Positions 42,552 to 51,563 of a DNA stretch of 64,000 nucleotides are shown here, piece after piece. Each line of letters opens with the position of its first letter. Within the stretch, counting starts at the first letter, position 1. The stretch comes from Paenibacillus artemisiicola (lineage in GTDB: Bacteria; Bacillota; Bacilli; Paenibacillales; Paenibacillaceae), in contig NZ_JAGGDJ010000005.1 in NCBI RefSeq assembly GCF_017652985.1, forward strand, positions 248,001 to 312,000, in the 5' to 3' direction. Made by a program: the position numbers and the translations under genes. The notes beneath the pieces were generated by a model. That model was not told the origin of the DNA. It worked only from the letters and a program-made list of their open reading frames with translations, and did not search any database.

Positions 42552-43703
42552 ATGCGGAACGAACTATGGTTTTTGGTCGCGTGGACGCTGCGGCACATTC
42601 TGCGCAACCGTTCCAATTGGCTGATTCATTTCGGTCTGCCGATCGGGGGCGTCATCCTGGCGACCGTCGTGTACGGATCCTCGTCGCAGCCCGACGTGCG
42701 GGTGGGCATCGTGAACGGCGACGGCCAAGCGAAGATCGCGGCCGACACGATCGGCTTCATGCGCAAGCTGGATCATATGACCATTACGATGGTGACCGAA
42801 GCGGAGCTGAAGGATCAGCTGGCGGCAGGGAAACTGGACAGCGGCCTCGTGCTGTCGAAAGGCTTTTCCGACAGCGTCATAGCGGGGCAGCCCGACCATA
42901 TCGCCCTGCAGTCGGTGAAAGGCGCGACGGTAACGGCGTACTACAAGTCGATGCTGACCGGTTATATCGACAACGTCGGCGCGATGGCGCGCATCGCGAA
43001 CGGCGACGCGGCCAAGTTCGACCGGCTCTACGAGGATTACGCCGCCTCGACGTTCAAAGTAACGGCGCAGTCCGTCAACGATACGTCCGGCGCCAAGCAA
43101 GTGTCGACGCAGTCGATCGGTTTCCTGCTCATGTTCATGCTGACGTCGGCGGGCAACCTGACGGAGCTGATCCTGCGGAACCGGGAAAACCGCACCTACT
43201 TCCGGATCGTCTCGTCGCCGATCTCGGCGCGGACGTACGTGCTCTCGAACATCGTCGTCAATCTGATCGTCATGGCGGCCCAAATCGCCGTCGCGCTCTT
43301 CTTCATGCGGGCGGTCTTCCATCTGAGCGTCGGCGTGCCGTTCGGGGAGATGTTCGGGCTGCTGGTTCTGTACGCGCTCATCGCGGTCAGCCTGTCGCTC
43401 GCCGTCGTGGCGTTCTCCAAGTCGTCGAGCGCCGCGAGCGCGCTGCAAAATCTCATTTTCACGCCCACCTCCATGCTCGCGGGCTGCTTCTTCCCGATCG
43501 CCATCATGCCGGACGCGGTGCGCCGGGTAGCCGATTTCCTGCCGCAGCGCTGGCTGCTCGACGCGATCGACAAGCTGCAGTCCGGCAGCGGGATCGGCGC
43601 CTTGGGGCTGCATTTCGCGGTGTTGACCGCCTTCGCAGCCGTCTTCTTCCTGATCGCCGTCTACAAGTTCGGCCGCAGCAACGACACGCGCAATTTCGTA
43701 TGA
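42552..43703 (+). CDS. ABC-2 type permease (LnrN-like)
   Basis: A 383-residue ABC-2 permease with the same layout as its neighbour: an N-terminal helix, an extracellular domain, and C-terminal helices including MLAGCFFPIAIMPDAVRRVADFLPQRW. It starts one base after the preceding stop, which suggests translational coupling and a heterodimeric channel. A strong terminator closes the unit. Confidence 0.9.
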   Translation: MRNELWFLVAWTLRHILRNRSNWLIHFGLPIGGVILATVVYGSSSQPDVRVGIVNGDGQAKIAADTIGFMRKLDHMTITMVTEAELKDQLAAGKLDSGLVLSKGFSDSVIAGQPDHIALQSVKGATVTAYYKSMLTGYIDNVGAMARIANGDAAKFDRLYEDYAASTFKVTAQSVNDTSGAKQVSTQSIGFLLMFMLTSAGNLTELILRNRENRTYFRIVSSPISARTYVLSNIVVNLIVMAAQIAVALFFMRAVFHLSVGVPFGEMFGLLVLYALIAVSLSLAVVAFSKSSSAASALQNLIFTPTSMLAGCFFPIAIMPDAVRRVADFLPQRWLLDAIDKLQSGSGIGALGLHFAVLTAFAAVFFLIAVYKFGRSNDTRNFV

Positions 43704-43740
43704 CGCGGACGCGGCCCGGCCGGCGATTCGCATGGCGATG

Positions 43741-43769
43741 AGACTCTTGCCCCGCGCAAGAGTCTTTTT
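43741..43769 (+). terminator. Intrinsic terminator of the Lnr-like operon
   Basis: Perfect 10-bp stem (AGACTCTTGC with GCAAGAGTCT), CCCGC loop, then T4. Confidence 0.9.
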
Positions 43770-43852
43770 GCTTATTCCGTGGCCCGTTCGGTGATTTCGG
43801 GTTATGATGGAAGCAGTCGAGCTTGCAATTTGGACGATAGGAGCTGAAGGCC

Positions 43853-45217
43853 TTGAGCGATGCGCGGAATAACCGGGAGAGGACCGTTACGGTCATTATG
43901 GAGAAGGCGTTTCCGATTGCCCGCGCGCGTGCGTGGGAGATGCTGTCCGATATCGGGCGGGTCAACCGGGCGATCGGATTCGCCCCCGTCCGCGAGCGGT
44001 TCGCGGCAGCCGCCGAAGCGGGCCTCGCGCATCTCGCGGCGCCGTTCCGTTACCCGGAGCCGGCGGGGCCGGACCATTCGTTCGAGTGGTCGCGGTATCG
44101 GTGGCACGAGAGCTATCGCGAATACGCCAAAGGCCCGCTGCGGGCGTTCCGCTTCGGGATTCGGCTGGACGATAAAGCCGTTGGCGGCAGGCCGGGCACG
44201 CTCGTTCAGCTGTATGCCGGCCTCGTGCCCGCGCATCCGGCGCTGGCGCTGCCGGTGCGGCTCGCGGCGAAGCGGCTCATGGCGCGGACGTTCCGGTATG
44301 TCGCGGGCGGGCTGGCCGCCGATGCGGAGGCTTGGGCGATCGGCGCTTACCCGGCGGCGGACAAGACCGCGGGGCGCCAAGCCGTGAACGAAGCGAAGCT
44401 GGCGGAAGGACTGCGGCAGCTCGTCGCCGTCGGCCATGCCGAGACGCTCGCGGCGCAAGCCGGGCGCTTGATCCGCCAAGGCGACGATGCGGCGGCGGCC
44501 GATATCCGCCCCTACGCGCTGGCCCGGGCATGGGACGCGCCGCGCGAAGACGTGCTCCGGCTCATGCTGGCGGGCACGCGCCTCGGGCTCTTCGACCTGG
44601 CTTGGCGGCTCGTCTGCCCCGTCTGCAAGTCTTCATCCGAGACGTCGGCGCCGGGGATTCCCGGGCACGCGGACCGCGATCGCTGCGCGGCCTGCGGTAC
44701 GGCGTACGAAGCGGTGATCGACCGCTGCGCCGAGCTCCGCTTCTCGGTGCATCCCGCGATCCGGAGCGTGGACCGGCCGGCGCATTGCGCGGGCGCGCCC
44801 GCGCTGCCGCCGCATATCCACGCGCAGCGCCTCGTGCCGGCGGGCGAGACCGTCGAGCTGGAGCTGCCTTCGCACGCGATCGATTGGCGGCTGCGGGTCG
44901 CGAGCGGCAACGAACGGCTGAAGCTGGCGCTGCTGGCCGGCCCGTCCGCGGGGCGAAGCGGGATCGGAACGGCCGTCCTGACCGAGGACGGCTGGACGGC
45001 AAGCGCCGTTACGGGATACGCGGGACGGCGGATCGCGGTGACGAACGAGCGCGGCGCGGACGCGGTCGTGGCCGTGGAGCGGGAAGGGCTGGACGACGCC
45101 GCCGCCGCCGCGTCGCATGCGCTGCTTCTGCCCGAATATCGCGCCTTGTTCGCGGATTGCGACGCGATGGCTTACATCGAGGCCGAGGACCGATTCGAGG
45201 GGGACCGCATCGAATGA
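43853..45217 (+). CDS. DUF5939-like protein lacking the usual cyclase domain
   Basis: A 454-residue protein. The N-terminus is SRPBCC/START-like (AFPIARARAWEMLSDIGRVNR, WHESYREYAKGPL). It is followed by a helical region, a four-Cys zinc ribbon (LVCPVCKSS...RCAACGTAY), the segment LRFSVHPAIR, and a beta-rich C-terminus. This is the arrangement I know as DUF5939, normally fused to a class III adenylate/guanylate cyclase domain. Here the protein ends after LLLPEYRALFAD plus about 20 residues, and no cyclase motif follows in any frame. The start is a TTG at 43853 with AGGAG upstream; an ATG at 43898 is an alternative. Confidence 0.72.
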   Translation: MSDARNNRERTVTVIMEKAFPIARARAWEMLSDIGRVNRAIGFAPVRERFAAAAEAGLAHLAAPFRYPEPAGPDHSFEWSRYRWHESYREYAKGPLRAFRFGIRLDDKAVGGRPGTLVQLYAGLVPAHPALALPVRLAAKRLMARTFRYVAGGLAADAEAWAIGAYPAADKTAGRQAVNEAKLAEGLRQLVAVGHAETLAAQAGRLIRQGDDAAAADIRPYALARAWDAPREDVLRLMLAGTRLGLFDLAWRLVCPVCKSSSETSAPGIPGHADRDRCAACGTAYEAVIDRCAELRFSVHPAIRSVDRPAHCAGAPALPPHIHAQRLVPAGETVELELPSHAIDWRLRVASGNERLKLALLAGPSAGRSGIGTAVLTEDGWTASAVTGYAGRRIAVTNERGADAVVAVEREGLDDAAAAASHALLLPEYRALFADCDAMAYIEAEDRFEGDRIE

Positions 45218-45341
45218 TGAACGGATGAAGTCTGTCGGCGATATCCTCGTGCTGCGTGCAAGCGCCTTCCCGGCCCGCGCGCCAAAGCGCCAGAGGTGCG
45301 CCGGGTAGGGAATCCGGCGCAGCGGAGCTAAAAAGTTGCCA

Positions 45342-45371
45342 GCATAGCGCATCCCCGTTCGGCTAACGCTA
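45342..45371 (+). promoter_or_regulatory. Weak forespore-type promoter candidate
   Basis: GCATA (45342-45346), a 15-bp spacer, then GCTAACGCT. This is a partial fit to sigma-F/G sites, and the YhcN/YlaJ-type genes downstream of such sites are usually forespore genes. The -10 match is imperfect. Confidence 0.28.
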
Positions 45372-45421
45372 CTTATGGGCCGCATGAGTAGGGTTCAGAC
45401 GATAAAACGGAGGATGATGGG

Positions 45422-47251
45422 ATGCAGCATCGGAAGTGGGCAATGCTTGCAGCCGGGGCAATGTTATCGACAGTGCTCACGGGCTGCATGGAGAAGCACG
45501 GCGAGCTTGGCAATCGCAACATTCGCGGCAACAGCGTCTCGTACGACATGAACGGCAACCGCATTTTGAACACCCGTTTCGCCAACGACCAGATGAACGA
45601 AATGAACCGCGTGGACGGCCATCGGCTGAACAGCAACAATCTGGTCGGCCTTCACAAGAACTACCGGATGGAAATGAGCGAGGCGATGGGGGAGCGCATC
45701 TCGGGCATCAAGGGCGTCGGCAAAGCCTACGTCATGCTGACCGACAACAACGCTTACGTAGCCGTGCGGCTTAACCGCGGCGCCGGCGCCGGCAAAGGAA
45801 CCGCGGGGGCGCCCGTTCACCAAAGCGGCACGAGCTCGATGAGCCTGGGCAGCGCGAAGGCGCTGAGCCGCACGCAGCAGGCGTATTTGCGCCCGCATAC
45901 GATGCGTTCGATGAATGCGCACGCCCTCGACCGGGGCAAAGGCGTGCACCGGATGACGCGGGCCAGCTCCATCGCGACGCCGAACATGCATTTGTCGGGC
46001 ACCAAGAATACGTACGGCATGAACGGCATGATGGGCACAAGCGGCAACTACGGCATGAACGGCATGTACGGCACGAGCGGCACGGCCATGTACGGCAAGG
46101 CGGCCAACAAGATGAAGGGCCTGGCGAACGGCCGCAGCAGCAGCTCGTTCCATAACGTGTCGCACGGCGTCCGCAACATGTCCCTGAGCTTGAACACGAA
46201 CAGCTATCTTCGCGGTCCTTCTTACAATTACGTCAACAGCAATCGTAACAATATCAACGGATTGACGAACCATTATCAGTCCGGCTTGACGAACCAGTCG
46301 CGCAATACGGCGAGAGACTTGACGAATCTCGCCGCTCCGAACGCGCTCCCGCGCGCGATGAGCAAAGGCACGAACGCGCTGTACCGGGGCTCGTACGACG
46401 TCGCCAGAGGCACGGGGAACGTCGGCCGCGACATCGCCGGCGGCGTGACCGGCTTGGCGCGGGGCACGGGCAATTTGCTCCGCAATACGGCCAACCTGCC
46501 GGCGGACGTCGCGAAAGGCACGCCTAGCCCGCTTGGCCGCGACCTGGCGCGGGATACGGGCATCGTGGGCCGCGACATCGGCCGCGGCGCCATGGATATC
46601 GGCCGTACCGTCGGGCGCGGCGCGGCGGACGTCACGTACGGCGCGGGCAACGCGGTCGGCAACGTCGCGCGCGGCACGGGCAACGCGATCGGAGACGTCG
46701 CGCGCGGTACGGGCAACGCGATCGGTGACGTCGCGCGGGGCACGGGCAACGCGATCGGCAACGTCGCGCGGGGCACGGGCAACGCGATCACGGACGTCGC
46801 CCGCAGCACCGGCAACCCGATTACCGACGTCGCGCGGGGCACGGGCAACGCGATGACGGATCTCGCCCAAGGCGCCGGCAACGTCATCAACGACGTGACG
46901 CGCGGCACGGCGAACGTCGCCAATGATTTGACGCGCGGCACGTCGCGCGGCTACACGAACTTCGCCGATGGCCGCACGGGCTCCGTCGCGCCGTTCTCCG
47001 CCGAACGCATGATGGCGGAAAGCGACGTATCGGCGGCGCTCCGAGCGCAAATCGCGCAAGAAATCAAGAAAATGTCGCCGTCGATCAAGGAAGTCTACGT
47101 CTCGGCGAATTCCGAATTCGTGGATCGCATGGCCGCTTACGAAGCCGACTACAAGAACGGTCAACCGATCCAAGGCTATATCGCCGAATTCAACGCCATG
47201 GTCGACCGCATCTTCCCGGCTCGCTACATTTCGGGCCATGCTCGCCGTTAA
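45422..47251 (+). CDS. YhcN/YlaJ-type sporulation lipoprotein with a large repeat insertion
   Basis: A 609-residue lipoprotein: signal peptide with lipobox LTGC (Cys22). The family core is split. The first part (SEAMGERISGIKGVGKAYVMLTDNNAYVAV) lies near residues 85-115; the second (ALRAQIAQEIKKMSPSIKEVYVSANSEFVDRM) lies after 533. In between sit a Met/Asn/Gly-rich stretch and a run of 11-residue units such as AIGDVARGTGN. Ordinary family members are about 150-250 residues. Such proteins sit in the spore inner membrane and affect germination or outgrowth. The ATG follows GGAGG. The reading frame is intact throughout. Confidence 0.85.
   Translation: MQHRKWAMLAAGAMLSTVLTGCMEKHGELGNRNIRGNSVSYDMNGNRILNTRFANDQMNEMNRVDGHRLNSNNLVGLHKNYRMEMSEAMGERISGIKGVGKAYVMLTDNNAYVAVRLNRGAGAGKGTAGAPVHQSGTSSMSLGSAKALSRTQQAYLRPHTMRSMNAHALDRGKGVHRMTRASSIATPNMHLSGTKNTYGMNGMMGTSGNYGMNGMYGTSGTAMYGKAANKMKGLANGRSSSSFHNVSHGVRNMSLSLNTNSYLRGPSYNYVNSNRNNINGLTNHYQSGLTNQSRNTARDLTNLAAPNALPRAMSKGTNALYRGSYDVARGTGNVGRDIAGGVTGLARGTGNLLRNTANLPADVAKGTPSPLGRDLARDTGIVGRDIGRGAMDIGRTVGRGAADVTYGAGNAVGNVARGTGNAIGDVARGTGNAIGDVARGTGNAIGNVARGTGNAITDVARSTGNPITDVARGTGNAMTDLAQGAGNVINDVTRGTANVANDLTRGTSRGYTNFADGRTGSVAPFSAERMMAESDVSAALRAQIAQEIKKMSPSIKEVYVSANSEFVDRMAAYEADYKNGQPIQGYIAEFNAMVDRIFPARYISGHARR
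46649..46945 (+). repeat. 33-bp tandem repeat encoding 11-residue units
   Basis: Nine consecutive 33-bp units, best conserved in the first four (N-A-(V/I)-G-(N/D)-V-A-R-G-T-G). Looser copies extend upstream to about 46390. The 11-residue period suits an amphipathic 11/3 helix as in group 3 LEA proteins and synuclein. Confidence 0.92.
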
Positions 47252-47267
47252 TCCTTAAGATAAACCA

Positions 47268-47323
47268 AGAACGGGCAGCCGATTCATGTTTTGCATGGAT
47301 CGCCGCCCGTTCTATTTATTTTC
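47268..47323. terminator. Terminator between convergent genes
   Basis: A 9-bp stem (AGAACGGGC with GCCCGTTCT), 28-nt interior that can partly pair, followed by ATTTATTTT on the plus strand. Confidence 0.7.
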
Positions 47324-47357
47324 CTGCATGCGTTGCGCGGAACGGCCGCGGCGTTCG

Positions 47358-48197
47358 TTAGGTGACCATCGCGGAACAAAATTGGCTGAAGCTCGCGCCC
47401 GTCTTCCGCTTGAACATCCTTCCGAACGTATGGACGTCCGCGTAACCGACGCGCAGCGCGATCTCGCCGATCGACATATTGGTGAGAATGCCGAGTTCCT
47501 TGGCGCGCTCGATCCGGACGCGGGTCAAGTAGTCGAACGGCGTCATGCCGAACGCCTTGCGGAATTTGACGATGATGTAATTGCGGCTCAGGCCCGACAG
47601 CGCTTCGAGCTCGGCGTGCTTGATGTCGCGGTCGTAATGCTCCGCGATATGATTGCGGATGAGCACCATTTTCGTTTTGATCTTTTGCTGGCCCGTGGTT
47701 TGCGACGCCTGTTCCTGCTTGTAGTCGGCCACTTCGCTCAGAATCTGCATCAGCAGGCCTTGGCAGACGGCGTGGTTGGCGAGGCCCGGCTGATGGTAGC
47801 GGGCGATCAGCCGCGTCAGCAGCTGTTCGACCGCGTGTCCGGCGAAGTTGCCGACGTACCGGTCCGTCCCGAGCAGCTCTTCGACGGGGTAAGGCACATC
47901 GCCGAAGTCGAACAGGATGGAGATGCAGACGTATTTCTCGTCGGGGAAGGTACGCACCTCGTGCGCTTGCGCGGGAGCGTGGTAGATCAGATCGCCGCGG
48001 CGGGTCGGAATGGCGCGTCCTTCGATGGTGTATTCGGCGGCGCCTTCGACGACGTACTGGAACTGGTAGCTCGACAGCACCCGGCTCGGGAATCCCCACA
48101 GCCGCGGCGCGTGGAAGAGATGGGCCAGCGTGATATAAGGCGGGTGAAAGTATGAATGGGCCGCATGCTCCGGCAGCGGGGCGGCGCTTCCCGACAT
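47358..48197 (-). CDS. AraC-family regulator
   Basis: A 279-residue AraC regulator: a cupin sensor (YQFQYVVEGAAEYTIEGRAIPTRRGDLIYHAP) and a double HTH (KHAELEALSGLSRNYIIVKFRKAFG, GEIALRVGYADVHTFGRMFKRKTG). The ATG at 48197 follows AAGGAGG. Divergent from the PhyH-type dioxygenase gene, the probable target. Confidence 0.9.
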   Translation of the reverse strand: MSGSAAPLPEHAAHSYFHPPYITLAHLFHAPRLWGFPSRVLSSYQFQYVVEGAAEYTIEGRAIPTRRGDLIYHAPAQAHEVRTFPDEKYVCISILFDFGDVPYPVEELLGTDRYVGNFAGHAVEQLLTRLIARYHQPGLANHAVCQGLLMQILSEVADYKQEQASQTTGQQKIKTKMVLIRNHIAEHYDRDIKHAELEALSGLSRNYIIVKFRKAFGMTPFDYLTRVRIERAKELGILTNMSIGEIALRVGYADVHTFGRMFKRKTGASFSQFCSAMVT

Positions 48198-48310
48198 GTG
48201 ACGTCCTCCTTCTCGCTTTCGCGATTCGTTTATGTATACGTTCTCATACCCGCGTGATCTCGGCAACCTCTTTGTTACTTTGCGCTACTTACAGGCCGCG
48301 CGTTCTCCCT

Positions 48311-48316
48311 TATACT
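48311..48316 (+). promoter_or_regulatory. -10 box of the dioxygenase gene
   Basis: TATACT at 48311-48316, with no good -35 box and TACTT repeated 11 bp apart just upstream. This suggests an activator-dependent promoter. Confidence 0.4.
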
Positions 48317-48358
48317 ACGGGTAAAGCAGCTCAATCCTTAGTTGGGGAGGCGTGAATC

Positions 48359-49273
48359 ATGGATTTGACCGGCGTGAACATTCCGGTGGCGGACGCGCGC
48401 AAGCAGGAGGCCATCACGGACGAGCAGGCGCAATATTTTCTGGACAACGGCTTTCTCGTCGTGCGCGGCGTGCTGGCGGGCGAGGAGCTCGCGCTCGTGC
48501 AGCGCGAAATGCAGCGGTTGTACGAGAAGGGCGCGGCGGGCGTCGAGAACGACCCGGACTACATGTACGGCACCGGCGTGAAATCCGGCCAGCCGGTGCT
48601 GCGGCGCATCGAATACGTCATCGACAAGAGCGATCCGATGAAGGCGCTGCTCGGCCATCCGTTCATCCTGCGCTCCGTCGAGAAGCTGCAGGGGCGCAAC
48701 CTGATCGCGACGTGGGACTCCATGGTGCTGAAGGCGCCGGACGAGGGCGTCATCGTGCCGTGGCACCGCGACGCGGCCGTGCCGGACGGCTGCGCCGATC
48801 CGCGGCCGATCTTCAACGTCGATTTTTATCTCGACGAGGCGGACCTGAAGACCTGCCTGTGGGTCATTCCGGGCAGCAACAAGTGGACGAAGGCGGAAGC
48901 CGACGCGCGCTGCAATCAGCCCGGCTTCTCCACGGACGACGCGATTCCGGTGCCGATGCAGCCCGGCGACGTCATCTTCCACAACATCGAGGTGCTGCAC
49001 GGCTCGCCTTCCGGCGACGGCAATCCGCTGCGCCGGACGGTGTACTACGAATTCCGGCCCGGGGAGATCGAGGCGGAATTCGGTCCGCATACGCTGGAAT
49101 ACCTGTCGCTGAAGCAGCAGGTGCTGCTCGACTGCATCGAACGGCGCAAGGCCGCGCCGTACGCGCAGGGCGAAACGCCGTTTCTGTACCGGCCGAACGG
49201 CGCGTTCGCCGTGCATGCCGCAAGGCGGCCGGAGCAGTACCGGTACGGGCACGAGCATTATTGGCGCCGATAG
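48359..49273 (+). CDS. Phytanoyl-CoA dioxygenase (PhyH) family protein
   Basis: A 304-residue Fe(II)/2-oxoglutarate oxygenase of the PhyH group. The HxD metal motif is visible as WHRDAA (about residue 138), with the distal His in VLHGS and the 2-oxoglutarate-binding Arg in RRTVYYEF. It would hydroxylate a small molecule in the cytoplasm. Many bacterial relatives next to AraC genes act in sugar or secondary-metabolite catabolism. The ATG follows GGGGAGG. The substrate is unknown. Confidence 0.88.
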   Translation: MDLTGVNIPVADARKQEAITDEQAQYFLDNGFLVVRGVLAGEELALVQREMQRLYEKGAAGVENDPDYMYGTGVKSGQPVLRRIEYVIDKSDPMKALLGHPFILRSVEKLQGRNLIATWDSMVLKAPDEGVIVPWHRDAAVPDGCADPRPIFNVDFYLDEADLKTCLWVIPGSNKWTKAEADARCNQPGFSTDDAIPVPMQPGDVIFHNIEVLHGSPSGDGNPLRRTVYYEFRPGEIEAEFGPHTLEYLSLKQQVLLDCIERRKAAPYAQGETPFLYRPNGAFAVHAARRPEQYRYGHEHYWRR

Positions 49274-49288
49274 CGGCCGGCTTGGACG

Positions 49289-49321
49289 AAAAACCGCGCT
49301 CCCCACGGGGGCGCGGTTTTT
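49289..49321 (+). terminator. Intrinsic terminator of the PhyH gene
   Basis: An 11-bp stem (AAAAACCGCGC with GCGCGGTTTTT) with a CCCC/GGGG interior. Confidence 0.88.
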
Positions 49322-49352
49322 CGCGTGCCGGGCGCCTGGCCGCGCGGACGTC

Positions 49353-49404
49353 AAAAAACCTTCTCGCAACGATTCCGTATAAATACGGAATCACTGCTAG
49401 AAGG
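49353..49404 (-). terminator. Intrinsic terminator of gerE
   Basis: A long near-continuous stem of about 22 bp: CCTTCT/AGAAGG outside and a perfect 10-bp GATTCCGTAT/ATACGGAATC inside with a 2-nt apex. T6 follows on the minus strand. Confidence 0.88.
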
Positions 49405-49431
49405 CTTGAGCAAGGTATGCGGCGAAGAACG

Positions 49432-49665
49432 TCAAATTTTTAATTCCCCAAGCTTGATCAGCTCGACAACCGCTTGTGAACGACCTTTAACGTTCAACTT
49501 TTGCATGACGTTGGAAATGTGGTTACGGACGGTTTTCTCACTGATGAACAGCTGCTGAGCGATGTCTCTAGTCGTCTTATCCTGCACAAGCAGTTCGAAA
49601 ACCTCGCGTTCACGATGAGTTAATAAGAACTTGCTCTTCTGGTCGCTACCCATTAAATTTGTCAC
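49432..49665 (-). CDS. gerE: Late sporulation regulator GerE
   Basis: A 77-residue LuxR-type HTH protein almost identical to Bacillus GerE in the core (LTHREREVFELLVQDKTT, LFISEKTVRNHISNVMQKL, GRSQAVVELIKLGEL). GerE binds DNA as a dimer and tunes mother-cell coat genes late in sporulation, activating some and repressing others of the sigma-K regulon. A very good sigma-K promoter precedes it, and a strong terminator follows. Monocistronic. Confidence 0.98.
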   Translation of the reverse strand: MTNLMGSDQKSKFLLTHREREVFELLVQDKTTRDIAQQLFISEKTVRNHISNVMQKLNVKGRSQAVVELIKLGELKI

Positions 49666-49718
49666 CCCTCCTTGCTCGGGTTTTTATGATGTAACAAGGT
49701 TAAGGGATACAGTCAAAG

Positions 49719-49747
49719 TATCATATGAAAGGGCTTATGGAGTGGTG
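49719..49747 (-). promoter_or_regulatory. Sigma-K promoter of gerE
   Basis: Minus strand CACC (49747-49744), exactly 16 bp, CATATGATA (49727-49719). This matches the sigma-K pattern mACm-N16-CATAnnnTA; Bacillus gerE is a known sigma-K gene. Confidence 0.8.
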
Positions 49748-50101
49748 CGGTTATCCGTAAAAATGGGCGGGTATTCGTCCGGTTTCGCGTTCTAAAGGCC
49801 ATCGCGGCCGCATAATCGCGCGATTGCGGCCGATAGGTCCCGTTCTCGGCGCGGCAGTACGAAGCCGGAAAGGATTATTGCCGGCTAGATGGTCAGCGGC
49901 GTTTGCGCTTGGTCTTGCCTTGCGGATTCAAGGGCGGCTTCCGCCGGGGAAGGAAGAAGAGGAGCGGCGCCGCAGGAAAGGCAAAACGGCTGGGCAGTCC
50001 GACGCGAACCGAGTCGTTTCGCGGCTTGCGTGGAACTTGCCGGACAAGCCCCGGCCCTGCCGGCCGCCGCTCAATCACGCGCAAATGGAGATGAAGGACG
50101 A
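49748..50101. other. Region without a recognised gene
   Basis: About 350 bp between the gerE promoter and the transaldolase gene. It has an imperfect palindrome at 49801-49834 (ATCGCGGCCGCA and TGCGGCCGAT flanking ATCGCGCGAT). An open frame at 49824-50105 encodes a low-complexity Arg/Pro/Glu-rich sequence that I judge non-coding. A promoter for the next gene is expected here but I could not place it. Confidence 0.6.
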
Positions 50102-50755
50102 ATGAAATTTTTCCTGGATACCGCGAATATCGGCGAGATCAAGCGGGTCGCGCGGCTCGGTCTCGTGGACGGCATTACGACGAACCCTTCGCTTGTCGCG
50201 AAGGAAGGGCGCGGCTTCAAAGAAGTCGTGCAGGAGATCTGCGCGTTCGTGGACGGGCCGGTCAGCGCCGAGGTCATCGGCACGAAGGCGGAGGACATGC
50301 TGAAGGAAGCCGGCGAGCTGGCGCAGTGGGCGCCGAACGTCGTCGTCAAGCTGCCGATGACCGAGGACGGGCTGTTCGCCTGCCATGAGCTGTCCCGCAG
50401 AGGCATCAAGACGAACGTGACGCTCGTGTTCTCCGCGGCGCAGGGCTTGATGGCGGCGAAGGCCGGGGCGACGTACGTCAGCCCGTTCATCGGACGGCTC
50501 GACGACATCGCCGCGGACGGCATGCAGCTCGTGCGCGACCTCAAGCGGATGCTCGGCAATTACGGCTTCGAGACGGAGATCATCGCCGCGAGCATCCGGA
50601 ACGTCGGCCACGTCGAGCAGGCGGCCCTCGCCGGGGCGCACATCGCGACGATTCCCGGTTCCCTGCTGCCGGCGCTGTGGAAGCATCCGCTGACCGACAT
50701 CGGCATCGAGAAGTTTCTGAGCGACTGGAACAACGCCGCGCTGCAGCCGAAGTAA
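50102..50755 (+). CDS. Transaldolase / fructose-6-phosphate aldolase-like protein
   Basis: A 217-residue short-type transaldolase (TalB/FSA-like, the size of Bacillus YwjH). It begins [15 protein letters not shown], has the substrate segment [13 protein letters not shown], the Schiff-base Lys in VVVKLPMT (about residue 84), and [15 protein letters not shown]. It transfers dihydroxyacetone units between sugar phosphates or cleaves fructose 6-phosphate. The ATG at 50102 follows AAGGAC. A very strong terminator follows. Confidence 0.93.
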   Translation: MKFFLDTANIGEIKRVARLGLVDGITTNPSLVAKEGRGFKEVVQEICAFVDGPVSAEVIGTKAEDMLKEAGELAQWAPNVVVKLPMTEDGLFACHELSRRGIKTNVTLVFSAAQGLMAAKAGATYVSPFIGRLDDIAADGMQLVRDLKRMLGNYGFETEIIAASIRNVGHVEQAALAGAHIATIPGSLLPALWKHPLTDIGIEKFLSDWNNAALQPK

Positions 50756-50776
50756 ACCGGACGGCCGGCGAACGGC

Positions 50777-50836
50777 AAAAAGGACGCTCCCGCGAAGCAG
50801 GTGCGAGGCACCTCGTTTCGCGGGAGCGTCCTTTTT
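50777..50836. terminator. Strong bidirectional terminator
   Basis: A 19-bp perfect stem (AAAAGGACGCTCCCGCGAA and its complement) with an inner GAGGTGC-type helix and T5 on the plus strand, A-run on the other side. It separates the transaldolase and TetR genes. Confidence 0.93.
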
Positions 50837-50906
50837 GGCGCGCGTTCGCGCGCGCCTGCGCCGAGCGCGCCGGCACCCGTGCAAACCGTACGAAGCCTGC
50901 GGCCGG

Positions 50907-51518
50907 TCAACCATCCTGGCGGAAAAACAAGCCGTCGTAGAAGCGGATATATTTCGCCTTGATCTCCTCGATGGAGAGCCCGCGGTCCTTGATCAGGTAG
51001 TAGAAGTTGCTCGGGTTGAACGAAGCCGCGATCGTGAAGGCGGCGAATTCCGCGTCGCCGGCCGGCGCTTCGCCTTTATCGGCCGCTTCGTCGAGCAGCG
51101 CCTTCAGCGTGTCGACGACGTAGACGAACGGCTCGGCCTGATAGACGTTCGTCTGATCCTCCTGGCACCACGCCGACGGCTTGATGGCGTTCAGCCAATC
51201 GATCTCCCGTTCGATGTAGCCCAGGATGCGGTCGAGGAAGCCCGCAAGCCGTTCCCGGACCGGCGCGCCGGCGGCCTGCTCGAAGTACTGCCCGATCTCG
51301 CCCTTGAACCGCCGGAAGCTGTCCGCCATCAGCTCCAGGCACAGCTCGGCCTTCGAGGAATAGCGCCGGTACAGCGTGCCTTGCCCGACGCCGGCGGACT
51401 TGGCGATCTGGTGCATGCTGACGCCCTCCACGCCGTGCTCGAGAAACAATTGCGAAGCGGTATCGAGAATGAGCTCGCGATGCCGGGCGGCGTCCTTCCG
51501 TTCGTTGCGCTGCTGCAT
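50907..51518 (-). CDS. TetR-family regulator of the MFS exporter
   Basis: A 203-residue TetR regulator: N-terminal HTH (VSMHQIAKSAGVGQGTLYRRY) and a helical ligand domain. Divergent from a DHA2-type multidrug exporter, with 232 bp between the starts; a perfect palindrome sits just after the exporter promoter. The arrangement is the usual one for drug-inducible efflux. Confidence 0.92.
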   Translation of the reverse strand: MQQRNERKDAARHRELILDTASQLFLEHGVEGVSMHQIAKSAGVGQGTLYRRYSSKAELCLELMADSFRRFKGEIGQYFEQAAGAPVRERLAGFLDRILGYIEREIDWLNAIKPSAWCQEDQTNVYQAEPFVYVVDTLKALLDEAADKGEAPAGDAEFAAFTIAASFNPSNFYYLIKDRGLSIEEIKAKYIRFYDGLFFRQDG

Positions 51519-51563
51519 AAGCGATGACCCCCTGTAATTTTTGAAAACTTTACGCGCCGTTCA

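Noticed and set aside
49824..50105. 93-residue open frame upstream of the transaldolase gene
   Set aside because: Pro/Arg/Glu-rich composition, no ribosome site, and overlap with the transaldolase start. Probably chance in GC-rich DNA.
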